Assembly (NCBI GenBank): GCA_040905965.1
Contig: JBBDQP010000099.1
Location: 1-64,000 of the forward strand
Direction: 5' to 3'
Source: DATHWB01 sp040905965
GTDB lineage: Bacteria; Actinomycetota; Acidimicrobiia; Spongiisociales; ZC4RG35
Length of the DNA: 64,000 bases
Both the position numbers and the translations under genes were made by a program. Below, piece by piece: positions 52,091-60,008 of the stretch. The notes under the pieces are model-generated. The model saw nothing but the letters and a program-made list of their open reading frames with translations. It was not told where the DNA came from and ran no database searches. Each line of letters starts with the position of its first letter. The first letter of the stretch is position 1.

Positions 52091-53314
52091 ATGAAGATCC
52101 ACGAATACCAGGCAAAGCAGCTCATGGCAGAGCAGGGAATCTCCGTTCCGGCGGGCACGGTGGTCACGACGGTCGACGATGCGGTAGCCGCCGTGCGCCC
52201 CCTCGTCGAAGAATCCGGCAACCCGGTTGTCGTGGTCAAATCACAGATCCATGCCGGGGGTCGCGGCAAGGGCCGTTTCAAGGAGCACCCCGAGGTCGGT
52301 GGCGTGAACGTCGTCCTCGACGGGATCGAGGGAGGGATCGAGGCGACCGAGGCGAAGGTACGCGAGATCGCTGGTCTGATGCTGGGCTCGACCCTCGTCA
52401 CGATCCAGACGGGCGACAAGGGCAAGAAGGTCAACCGCCTGTACATCGAACAGGGCATCGACATCGACCGGGAGCTGTATCTGTCGATCCTGCTCGACCG
52501 TTCGATCGGCCGGAACATCGTCATGGCGTCGACGGAAGGCGGCATGGAGATAGAGAAGGTTGCCGAAGAAACCCCCGAGAAGATCCTGCGCGAGGCGATC
52601 GACCCCGCCATCGGACTCGCCGGGTTTCAGGCGGCCCGGCTGGCGATCGGTCTGGCCTTGGACGGTGACGCCGCCAAGAACTTCGTCCGCTTCGTCACCG
52701 CTCTGTCGAAGGCGGCGGAGAGCTGGGACACCGACCTGATTGAGATCAACCCGCTTGTCGTCACCAAGGACGGGGCGGTGATGGCTCTCGACGGCAAGAT
52801 GGCGTTCGACGACAACGCCCTCTTCCGCCATCCGGACGTCGAGTCGATGAGGGACGAATCCGAGGAGGACGCCGCCGAGCTCGAGGCGAAGAAGTCCGGC
52901 CTCTCGTACATCACTCTCGACGGGACGATCGGCTGTCTCGTCAACGGCGCCGGACTGGCAATGGCCACGATGGACACGATCAAGCACGTGGGAGGCGAGC
53001 CCGCCAACTTCTTGGACGTGGGGGGCGGCGCGGACGCCAAGCAGGTGGCGACGGCGTTTCGCATCATCACGGCTGATCCGAACGTGAAAGGCATCTTCGT
53101 CAACATCTTCGGGGGGATCATGCGCTGCGACACGATCGCCACCGGGATCGTCGAAGCAGTGAAGGAAGTGGGCCTCGAAGTGCCGCTGGTCGTCCGGCTC
53201 GAAGGCACCAACGTCGAACTCGGCAAGGAGATCATCCGCAATTCCGAGGTCGACGTGATCGCGGCGGAAGACATGAAGGACGGAGCGGCGAAGATCGTGG
53301 AGCTGGCGCGATGA
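52091..53314 (+). CDS. sucC: Succinyl-CoA synthetase beta subunit
   Basis: SucC, 407 residues, the ATP-grasp subunit: MKIHEYQAKQLMAEQGI at the start, QIHAGGRGKGRF for nucleotide binding, and FVNIFGGIMRCDTIA near the CoA/phosphate site. It works with SucD to interconvert succinyl-CoA and succinate with ATP or GTP formation. It lies 16 nt after the B12-subunit gene and overlaps sucD by 4 nt. Confidence 0.95.
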   Translation: MKIHEYQAKQLMAEQGISVPAGTVVTTVDDAVAAVRPLVEESGNPVVVVKSQIHAGGRGKGRFKEHPEVGGVNVVLDGIEGGIEATEAKVREIAGLMLGSTLVTIQTGDKGKKVNRLYIEQGIDIDRELYLSILLDRSIGRNIVMASTEGGMEIEKVAEETPEKILREAIDPAIGLAGFQAARLAIGLALDGDAAKNFVRFVTALSKAAESWDTDLIEINPLVVTKDGAVMALDGKMAFDDNALFRHPDVESMRDESEEDAAELEAKKSGLSYITLDGTIGCLVNGAGLAMATMDTIKHVGGEPANFLDVGGGADAKQVATAFRIITADPNVKGIFVNIFGGIMRCDTIATGIVEAVKEVGLEVPLVVRLEGTNVELGKEIIRNSEVDVIAAEDMKDGAAKIVELAR

Positions 53315-54237
53315 GTGTGCTGATCGACAAGAACACGAAGGTCCTCGTCCAGGGTCTCGGCAAGACCGGACGGTTCCACACCGACAAGGCAATCGCCTAT
53401 GGCACCCAGATGGTCGGCGCCGTGCATCCGACCCGGGCAGGTTCGACGGAGTCGTTCACTGGCGAGACAGATCACAGCGGGGTCGACGGCCGTTCGGACA
53501 CCTATTCGGTGGAGATTCCGGTCTTTGCGACGGTCCGCGATGCGGTGAAGGCGACCGGCGCCAATGCGAGTGTCGTGTACGTGCCGCCACCGTTCGCCGC
53601 CGACGCGATCATGGAAGCGGCGGAGTCCGGTATCGAGTTGGTCATCTGCATCACCGAAGGCATTCCGGTGGCCGACATGATCCGGGCAAAGCGCTACTTG
53701 GAGTCGACGCCCACCCGGCTGGTCGGTCCGAACTGTCCGGGTGTGATCACTCCGAAGGAGTGCAAGATCGGGATCATGCCCGGCTACATCCACCAGCCGG
53801 GACGGGTGGGCGTGGTGTCCCGCTCAGGCACGCTCACCTATGAGGCTGTCCATCAACTCACCCAACTGGGTCTCGGTCAGACGACTGCGGTGGGAATCGG
53901 CGGCGACCCGGTGAACGGAACGAACTTCGTCGATGTCTTGCGGCTCTTCAACGACGACCCGTCGACTGAGGGTGTGATCATGATCGGCGAGATCGGTGGC
54001 ACCGCCGAGGAGGAGGCCGCCGAGTTCGTGAAGTCCGAGATGAGCAAGCCGGTCGCCGGTTTCATCGCCGGGACGTCCGCTCCCCCTGGCAAGCGAATGG
54101 GTCATGCCGGGGCGATCGTGTCGGGCGGGAAGGGTACTGCGGCAGCGAAGATCGAAGCGATGCAGGCTGCCGGGATCGTGGTGGCCCCGACTCCGACCGA
54201 CATGGGCACGGCGATGCTCGAGGCCCTCAACTCCTGA
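53311..54237 (+). CDS. sucD: Succinyl-CoA synthetase alpha subunit
   Basis: SucD, 308 residues, binds CoA and carries the phosphohistidine. KVLVQGLGKTGRFHTDKAI is the CoA-binding start; the usual sequence is GITGxxG..H, so Leu-Gly-Lys is a slight variant. GPNCPGVITP and the active-site stretch GKRMGHAGAIVSGGKGTA, with the phospho-His, are clear. Confidence 0.95.
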   Translation: MSVLIDKNTKVLVQGLGKTGRFHTDKAIAYGTQMVGAVHPTRAGSTESFTGETDHSGVDGRSDTYSVEIPVFATVRDAVKATGANASVVYVPPPFAADAIMEAAESGIELVICITEGIPVADMIRAKRYLESTPTRLVGPNCPGVITPKECKIGIMPGYIHQPGRVGVVSRSGTLTYEAVHQLTQLGLGQTTAVGIGGDPVNGTNFVDVLRLFNDDPSTEGVIMIGEIGGTAEEEAAEFVKSEMSKPVAGFIAGTSAPPGKRMGHAGAIVSGGKGTAAAKIEAMQAAGIVVAPTPTDMGTAMLEALNS

Positions 54238-54287
54238 ACTGGTGCGAGAAACCCGCCGTATAGGTGGTCCTGAACCCTGGGTTTGGG

Positions 54288-54998
54288 TTAGAAGCGGGCT
54301 TTGTCGGCGAGGGCGTAGCCGACGACGGCCTTGTCTGCCCGGCTGACGGAGCGGAGGCCTTCGAGTAGTTCGTCGACGCGACCAGCAGGGATGGCGCACG
54401 TCATCTCGTCGTCGCTCATCCCGATGCGCGCCCGCGACAGCGCACACCCCATCGAGGCGGCCACGACGTTGCGCTCGGCCGCCCGCGGAATGATCTGGCA
54501 CTGCGGCTTGCCCGAGAACTCGACGGCGATGGCGTCGGCGATCTCCATCATCTGCTTGGGCGAGATCCTCAACAGCACCACATCAGGGTCGGTGTCTGCT
54601 TCTGCCAGAGGGCCGTAGGTGATGGCGGCAGGTGTGCGTTCCAGGGCCGCCACCCCCGCGAACGCCTCCATCGTCACCCATCCCACCTCGAGCAGCGTGC
54701 CGACGTCGGTCTTGTCGAGGATTCCCTCGGCTCCGACCATCCCGTGGGTGAAGCGGCCCACCGAGCAGTTGCCGTGATCTTCCGGCGCGGTCGCGAACGT
54801 TGCCTCGTGAGCGCTCGCCCAGAACACGCAAGATGCCGGGACTCGTCCCGATCGGCCGTCTTCGGTGGGTTCGGTCATCGGGGCGTCGAACCAATCGACG
54901 CCGGTGGGTGCCTCGTCGTGGAGGGTGATGGCCACCGGTGCGTGGACGAGCCCCAGCAGGTCGACGAGTTCTCTGTGTGCAGCAGCGTTGTCGGTCAT
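54288..54998 (-). CDS. DUF169-family protein
   Basis: A protein of 236 residues matching the DUF169 (COG2043) family by its plan: LLGLVHAPVAITL at the start, several conserved cysteines (SCVFWASA, NCSVGRFTHG, QCQIIPRA and MGCALSRAR), and AIPAGRVDELLEGL near the end. The family is uncharacterised; the cysteines suggest metal or cluster binding. TAAGGT lies 6 nt before the ATG. It is convergent with sucD. Confidence 0.8.
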   Translation of the reverse strand: MTDNAAAHRELVDLLGLVHAPVAITLHDEAPTGVDWFDAPMTEPTEDGRSGRVPASCVFWASAHEATFATAPEDHGNCSVGRFTHGMVGAEGILDKTDVGTLLEVGWVTMEAFAGVAALERTPAAITYGPLAEADTDPDVVLLRISPKQMMEIADAIAVEFSGKPQCQIIPRAAERNVVAASMGCALSRARIGMSDDEMTCAIPAGRVDELLEGLRSVSRADKAVVGYALADKARF

Positions 54999-55015
54999 GG
55001 GTCGACCTTAGGGGG

Positions 55016-55489
55016 TCAGATGACCTTGTCGGTCCTGCCTGCCAGCGAGCGGAGCAGTTCGGTCTGACCCGTGTGATACGTGTCGTGGAAGTAGTAGAAG
55101 TGGACTCTCTCTCCCACCGTCTTGAAGCGTTCGTGTTCGAACGGGGCGTCGAGATCGGCGAGTGGCACCGCCGCGCTGATTCGCTCCTGGGTCTCGTCGA
55201 GTGCGTCCAACAGGTCGTCCAGGCTGCGGATGTCAGGGCCGTCGCCGGTGACTGGGTCCGACTCGTTGGTGTAGCGCTGGAAGGTGACCTCGTCCAGCAC
55301 ACCAACGGCGCCCATCGCGTGCAGGATCTTGTCGCGATGGACGACGAGGTGACCGACCGTCCAGTTCAGACAGTTCCCGCCTCCGGGCGGTTGGATCAGG
55401 GAGTCCTCGGTCGTCAGACCATCGCATTGGGCGTGGACGATTCGCCGGTTTCGTTCGAAGTCTTTGATGATGTCGTCGCTGGTGAGCAT
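55016..55489 (-). CDS. DinB-family protein
   Basis: A protein of 157 residues with the four-helix DinB/YfiT-like fold. The three metal histidines are plausible at NWTVGHLVVHRDK and YFHDTYHTGQTELL. GAGGAGG lies 5 nt before ATG 55489. Many relatives are metal-dependent thiol transferases or have no known role; the function here is open. Confidence 0.8.
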   Translation of the reverse strand: MLTSDDIIKDFERNRRIVHAQCDGLTTEDSLIQPPGGGNCLNWTVGHLVVHRDKILHAMGAVGVLDEVTFQRYTNESDPVTGDGPDIRSLDDLLDALDETQERISAAVPLADLDAPFEHERFKTVGERVHFYYFHDTYHTGQTELLRSLAGRTDKVI

Positions 55490-55527
55490 GGATCCTCCTC
55501 GATTCCCCACTCAACCACGCCGTGGGC

Positions 55528-56439
55528 TCACGCGTGGGTCACACGTTGTGTGAAGAGCCCGTCGGGGATGGGTGCGCCGACCCGCATCAACGCGACATGC
55601 CAGGAGGGGGAGGACCCGAGCGCCCACCGCAGGAGCCCCAGCGTCGCCGACCCCGCCCCCACTCCGACGACGGACGTGTTCAGGCCGAGGATCTCGCGGA
55701 TGCGCTCGGGGATGGTCGACACCGCTGCCAACGAAAGGAGCTTGTACCCCGCCTTCTGTCCTGCGGTGAGTGGCGGGTCGGTGAGGAATTCGACTGCGTG
55801 CTGCATCCCGGGCGAGACGTCGAGAGCCGGGTGATCCGCCACCCACGCCCGGAGTTCACTGGCGGTTTCGGGCACCGGGTCGGCGTCGAGCATCCGGCCG
55901 ATGACGGCTTGCTCTCGCACGAACCGGTCGGCGTCGCCTGTCGGCAGCGGCCGAGGTCCGAACGCTTCGTAGGCGGCGAGGAACGAGTCGGTGAGGACGT
56001 TGTGCACCCAGGCGGCGTGCTCAGGGTTCGCCGCGGAGTAGCGCTGCCCACGGTGCGATTGTCCTGCCACACCCTTGTGCGCTCCCCGCACCATGGCGAC
56101 GGCTGCGGAGACCTCCGGCATCGCCCCGTATGTCGTGGCGGTCACATACGCCGAAGTGCGTGAGAGGCGTCCGAGCGGATCCTCCCGATATCGCGAGTGT
56201 TCTTCGACTCCGGCCACGACTTCGGGATGGGCCGCCTGGATCAACAGCGCCCTGATGCCTCCGGCGAAGGCGGCCACGTCTCCGATGATCTCCCACGACG
56301 CCGCACCTGGTCCGAATAATCCAGGGTCGCCACGATGGGCGAGGGTGTTGGCGAGCGGATAGTCGGCATGCCCGAACGGCGACGTCGCCGCGCGGATTAC
56401 CCGCCGCCGGATCACCTCGGGGAAGTGGCGCACACCCAT
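55528..56439 (-). CDS. MpaB/rubber-oxygenase-like (DUF2236) protein
   Basis: A protein of 303 residues of the oxygenase MpaB/latex-clearing-protein superfamily (DUF2236). It shows GGIRALLIQAAHPEVVAGVE, YREDPLGRLSRT and HAAWVHNVLTDSFLAAYEAF, including candidate heme-ligand histidines. Members are b-type heme oxygenases of varied substrate; nothing here fixes the substrate. It lies just upstream of DinB on the same strand. Confidence 0.82.
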   Translation of the reverse strand: MGVRHFPEVIRRRVIRAATSPFGHADYPLANTLAHRGDPGLFGPGAASWEIIGDVAAFAGGIRALLIQAAHPEVVAGVEEHSRYREDPLGRLSRTSAYVTATTYGAMPEVSAAVAMVRGAHKGVAGQSHRGQRYSAANPEHAAWVHNVLTDSFLAAYEAFGPRPLPTGDADRFVREQAVIGRMLDADPVPETASELRAWVADHPALDVSPGMQHAVEFLTDPPLTAGQKAGYKLLSLAAVSTIPERIREILGLNTSVVGVGAGSATLGLLRWALGSSPSWHVALMRVGAPIPDGLFTQRVTHA

Positions 56440-56483
56440 GTCGGGATTGTCGCCGAAGCGGTTGGCAACGGGTATTCGTGCGT

Positions 56484-59249
56484 TCAGTCAGCCGATACGA
56501 GATCGAGGATGTCCTCTGCGTAGGTGTCGAGCTTGGCGGGTCCGACCCCTTTGATCATCGACAGCTCCAATTCGTTTCGAGGTCGGGCGACGGCGATCGC
56601 TTCGAGCGTGGCATCCGAGAAGACGACGTAGGCGGGGACCGACTTTCGGGTGGCGGTCTCGAGCCTCCACTGCTTGAGCCGGCTGAAGAGGTCGGCGTCG
56701 ACCGGGCCACCGACGTCGACCACTGGCATCATCGGTCCGGTCCCCGCGGGCGTGGTGATCGTGTCGCCCCATCGCACCTGGAGTTGACCCGGTCCGGGGG
56801 AGAGTTCGACGGTCGCCCCGACCTCGTCGATCTCGATGACCGTGCCGGCGAATCCTCCCGAGATGCGGACCACCATGCCCACTTCGACGACCATCCCTGT
56901 CTGTGGTCGAGCCGGCGTACGAACGATCGTGACCCCCCGCTCCGGTGCCTCACCACGCAGTTCTGCCAGGAACGGGGATGGCCGCCCGGTGGGGGAGAGG
57001 ACGGTGGTCGACTCCGACGCGCGGGTGATCGCCACATGCAACACCCTGCGTTCTTCTTCGACGTCGTCCGAGAGCGCATGCGGTATTAGTCCGCGCTCGA
57101 CACCGAACACGACGATGTGCGGCCATTCGAGGCCCTTCACCCGGTGAATGGTGGTGAGATGCACTCCCGCCTCGGTACGGGGCGCTCGGAGGATCTTTCC
57201 CAGCCACTCTTCGAAGCCGTCGAGTTGCGGTCGGATGGTGGCGGCGCGTCGAACCGCCACCAGGTCGTCGGCCTGGGCGGAGCGATCGGCCCGGTTGCGC
57301 CCCGAGTCGAGTGCGCTGGCCGCCCGCGACATGCCGATCCGGTCGATGAGGACGTTGAGGAGCTCGGCAGCGTCGTTGCGCTCCGCCGCCTGGCTGGCGA
57401 TGCGGATGTCGGCCGTGAACTCGTCCCACGCGGTGCCCTGCCGGCCGTCCAGCTCGCGTCCCGCCCGGATCACGTCGTCGAGGGAGAGGTGGCCGCCTCG
57501 TCCCAACAGCTCCCATGACACTCGGTTGAGCCGCCGGTGGGGGCGGCGGATGGCCTCGGACACGTCCCGCTTCGCCATTCGCTCTGGTGCCCGGGCGATT
57601 CGGATCCAGGCCAGGATCGCCCGCAGCACCGTCCGATCGAGCAGTGACGTCCCCAGCGGTGACCAGAACGGCACCCCGACTTCGGCGAGAGCGGCATGAA
57701 CCGGCAGCAGGGCCGAGTTCACCCGTGACAGGACTGCGATGTCACCCGGCTCGGCTCCCTCCTCCAAGAGGGCGGTGACGATGGCGGCGGCTTCCAGCCC
57801 GAGCCCGGTGTCGGCTGCATCGATCATTCGGAAGCCGGATCCGTCTGGTTCTCGTGACGGCCTGATCTCTTTGTCGATCCGCCGCACGTTGTTCCGGAGC
57901 AGGTTGGTCGCCGACGTGACCACTTCGGGCGGGCAGCGGTAGTTGACGTCGAGTTGGTAGGCGGACGCGCCCGGAAAGAGGCGGTCGTACCCGATCAGAT
58001 ACTCCGGATCCGCCCCGGCGTAGCCGTAGATCGTCTGGTCGTCGTCACCCACCCCGAACACGTCCAGACCGGGCGATGCCAGCAACCGGATGAGGAGGAG
58101 ATACGCCGGCGTCAGGTCCTGGAACTCATCGACGAGAAGGTGGGTGCATTGCCGCTGCCATCTGGCCCGCAGATCCGGATCAGCCAGGACCGCGCTGATG
58201 GCTCCGAAGATCTGCTCGTCGTGGTCTGCCGCATTCTGTCGTTCGAGTCGGTCCCGGTAGAGCTTGTAGACACGGCGGAAGTCGTCGACGTCGTCACGAT
58301 CGGCCTCGACCTCGTCAGGAGAGCGCAGCCCGATCCGGACCTCGCCGAGTGCTTCGATGTACGGGCCGATCGTGTCGGTGTTCACCTGACGGCGCCCCTG
58401 GACCAGTTGGTCGAGGGTGGATCGGACCTGGGACTCGTCGATGAGCGTGATTCCCGGTCGAGCCTCGCGCAGGATCGCCCACCCGAGAGAGTGGAACGTG
58501 CGGATCTGCAGGTCGGGTCGTTCGATCCGGTCTCGCATCTCGGCCGCCGCCCGGTTGTTGTAGGCGAGGGCGGTGACCAGTTGCGGTTCGTATCCGCGCC
58601 GGTCGGTCAGTTCCAGCAGCCGGGCGGTCAGTGTGCGGGTCTTGCCGGATCCGGCAGGCGCGATGACGCGCGCCGGTCCTGATCCGTGGTCAACCGCCTC
58701 GAGCTGAGACGGCGAGAGCGACGCCTGACTGGACTCCACGGCGGGCGCGACAGTCAGCACGCCGGCGGACACCGTCTCGGCGTGGATGGACGGAATGGTG
58801 AGTGGCCCACGGGGACCGGCGTCGATCCACACCTCCCGTCCGTCGGCGAGCCGTACATCGGCGACGTCGGATAGTTCGCATCCGAGGCGTTCCGCCTTTC
58901 TCGCCCACCACCAGATCGGCTCCCCTGCTCGTCCATCCCAGGTGTTCGCCCAGACGAGAAAATGCAGCCGCTCGGTCAGCAGCGTGAATCCAGCGCCGAG
59001 TTCCCATGGAGGCGTCTCGACCGTCTCGGCACCCCTCAGCGAGTTGTTGTCGGCAGCGAGCACCACGACATGTGGCGTGCGTGACGTCCACAGCCGGTGC
59101 AGACGGTCCACCGTCTCGGCCAGCCTGCGTTGGTCGGCGATGAGGGTGTCGTCGACTTCGGTGACCGGCGCATCTGCGAACTCGGTCGGAACATCAGCTC
59201 CGGCGAGCACCAGGCCGCGGCCAAGTTCGGTTGGTCCGGGAAATGACAT
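56484..59249 (-). CDS. UvrD2-like helicase with N-terminal extension and HRDC domain
   Basis: A protein of 921 residues. The superfamily 1 helicase core spans about residues 185-740 (APAGSGKTRTLTAR, LVDEFQDL, DVNYRCP, IHRVKGLEW and RVLHVAITRA). A KOW/Tudor-like strand region (VGMVVRISGGFAG) and a C-terminal HRDC domain (NELELSMIKGVGPAKLDTY) follow, as in actinobacterial UvrD2. The first 185 residues are an extra domain of unknown role (LLTERLHFLVWANTWDGRAG) not expected in UvrD2. TACGGT lies 8 nt before the ATG. Confidence 0.9.
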   Translation of the reverse strand: MSFPGPTELGRGLVLAGADVPTEFADAPVTEVDDTLIADQRRLAETVDRLHRLWTSRTPHVVVLAADNNSLRGAETVETPPWELGAGFTLLTERLHFLVWANTWDGRAGEPIWWWARKAERLGCELSDVADVRLADGREVWIDAGPRGPLTIPSIHAETVSAGVLTVAPAVESSQASLSPSQLEAVDHGSGPARVIAPAGSGKTRTLTARLLELTDRRGYEPQLVTALAYNNRAAAEMRDRIERPDLQIRTFHSLGWAILREARPGITLIDESQVRSTLDQLVQGRRQVNTDTIGPYIEALGEVRIGLRSPDEVEADRDDVDDFRRVYKLYRDRLERQNAADHDEQIFGAISAVLADPDLRARWQRQCTHLLVDEFQDLTPAYLLLIRLLASPGLDVFGVGDDDQTIYGYAGADPEYLIGYDRLFPGASAYQLDVNYRCPPEVVTSATNLLRNNVRRIDKEIRPSREPDGSGFRMIDAADTGLGLEAAAIVTALLEEGAEPGDIAVLSRVNSALLPVHAALAEVGVPFWSPLGTSLLDRTVLRAILAWIRIARAPERMAKRDVSEAIRRPHRRLNRVSWELLGRGGHLSLDDVIRAGRELDGRQGTAWDEFTADIRIASQAAERNDAAELLNVLIDRIGMSRAASALDSGRNRADRSAQADDLVAVRRAATIRPQLDGFEEWLGKILRAPRTEAGVHLTTIHRVKGLEWPHIVVFGVERGLIPHALSDDVEEERRVLHVAITRASESTTVLSPTGRPSPFLAELRGEAPERGVTIVRTPARPQTGMVVEVGMVVRISGGFAGTVIEIDEVGATVELSPGPGQLQVRWGDTITTPAGTGPMMPVVDVGGPVDADLFSRLKQWRLETATRKSVPAYVVFSDATLEAIAVARPRNELELSMIKGVGPAKLDTYAEDILDLVSAD

Positions 59250-59429
59250 CGCTGGGGACCGTATCGCGCCTGGGCGACGAATCCTCAGTCGGCGAGGATG
59301 GCGTCGGCCAGCCGGTCGTAGTCGTCGAAGGTGTTGTACGACTGTTGGCGCATTCCCGCACGGTAGGAGGACAGGCTGAGACTTCTAGACTCGCCCCCGA
59401 CCACAGGGAGCGGAACCATCCGGATTGCG

Positions 59430-60008
59430 GTGCTGGTGTCCGGATCGGGCACGAATCTCCAAGCGCTCATCGATCAGGCGGGCGATGCCGCCGGCTATGA
59501 GATTGCGGTCGTCATCTCGGATCGTTCCGGGGTGCGCGCCCTCACCCGGGCACAGGCCGCAGATATCCCGATCTCCGTCGTGGAATGGAACGCCGATCGA
59601 CGCAGCTTCACCCATGCAGTGTGCGAGTCGGCCGCAGACGCCCGTGCCGAGGCTCTCGTCCTCGCCGGGTTCATGCGGATCCTCGGCCCAGAGGCGCTCT
59701 TGCGGTTTCCTCACCGGATCCTCAACATCCATCCGTCGCTTCTCCCGGCCTTCCCCGGGAACACGCCCGTCGCCGACACACTCGACCACGGCGTGCGCGT
59801 GACCGGCGTCACGGTGCACTTCATCGACGAACGAGTCGACCATGGCCCGATCGTGTCGCAGGAGGCTGTCACCGTCGCCCATGACGACACCGAGTTCACC
59901 CTGCATCAGCGCCTCCACGAGGTTGAGCATCGCCTCTATCCCGAGGCGGTGTCCGCCCTCGCCCAGGGTCGGCTGACGGTGGTGGGAAGACGGGTGGTGT
60001 GGTCGTGA
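59430..60008 (+). CDS. purN: Phosphoribosylglycinamide formyltransferase
   Basis: PurN, about 192 residues, is a folate-dependent formyl transfer enzyme of purine synthesis. LVSGSGTNLQALI is the phosphate loop, and ILNIHPSLLPAFPG with HFIDERVDHGPI holds the catalytic His and Asp. The start is uncertain. GTG 59430 gives an N-terminus about four residues short and no Shine-Dalgarno sequence in place. AGGGAG stands 8 nt before an ATC (59418) that would give the canonical XRIAVLVSGSG, and GGAGG stands 5 nt before a CTG (59376). It is followed by purH with a GTGA overlap. Confidence 0.9.
   Translation: MLVSGSGTNLQALIDQAGDAAGYEIAVVISDRSGVRALTRAQAADIPISVVEWNADRRSFTHAVCESAADARAEALVLAGFMRILGPEALLRFPHRILNIHPSLLPAFPGNTPVADTLDHGVRVTGVTVHFIDERVDHGPIVSQEAVTVAHDDTEFTLHQRLHEVEHRLYPEAVSALAQGRLTVVGRRVVWS

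Noticed and set aside
54241..54290. Possible terminator between sucD and the DUF169 gene
   Set aside because: AAACCC and GGGTTT repeats occur, but no stem of good length with a T run can be drawn.
59285..59353. Short minus-strand frame ending RQQSYNTFDDYDRLADAILAD, 35 nt before the UvrD2-like start
   Set aside because: The end looks protein-like and acidic, but there is no Shine-Dalgarno sequence or TANNNT motif at a usable start and only 22 codons from the nearest ATG. It could be a remnant or leader; not supported enough to call.
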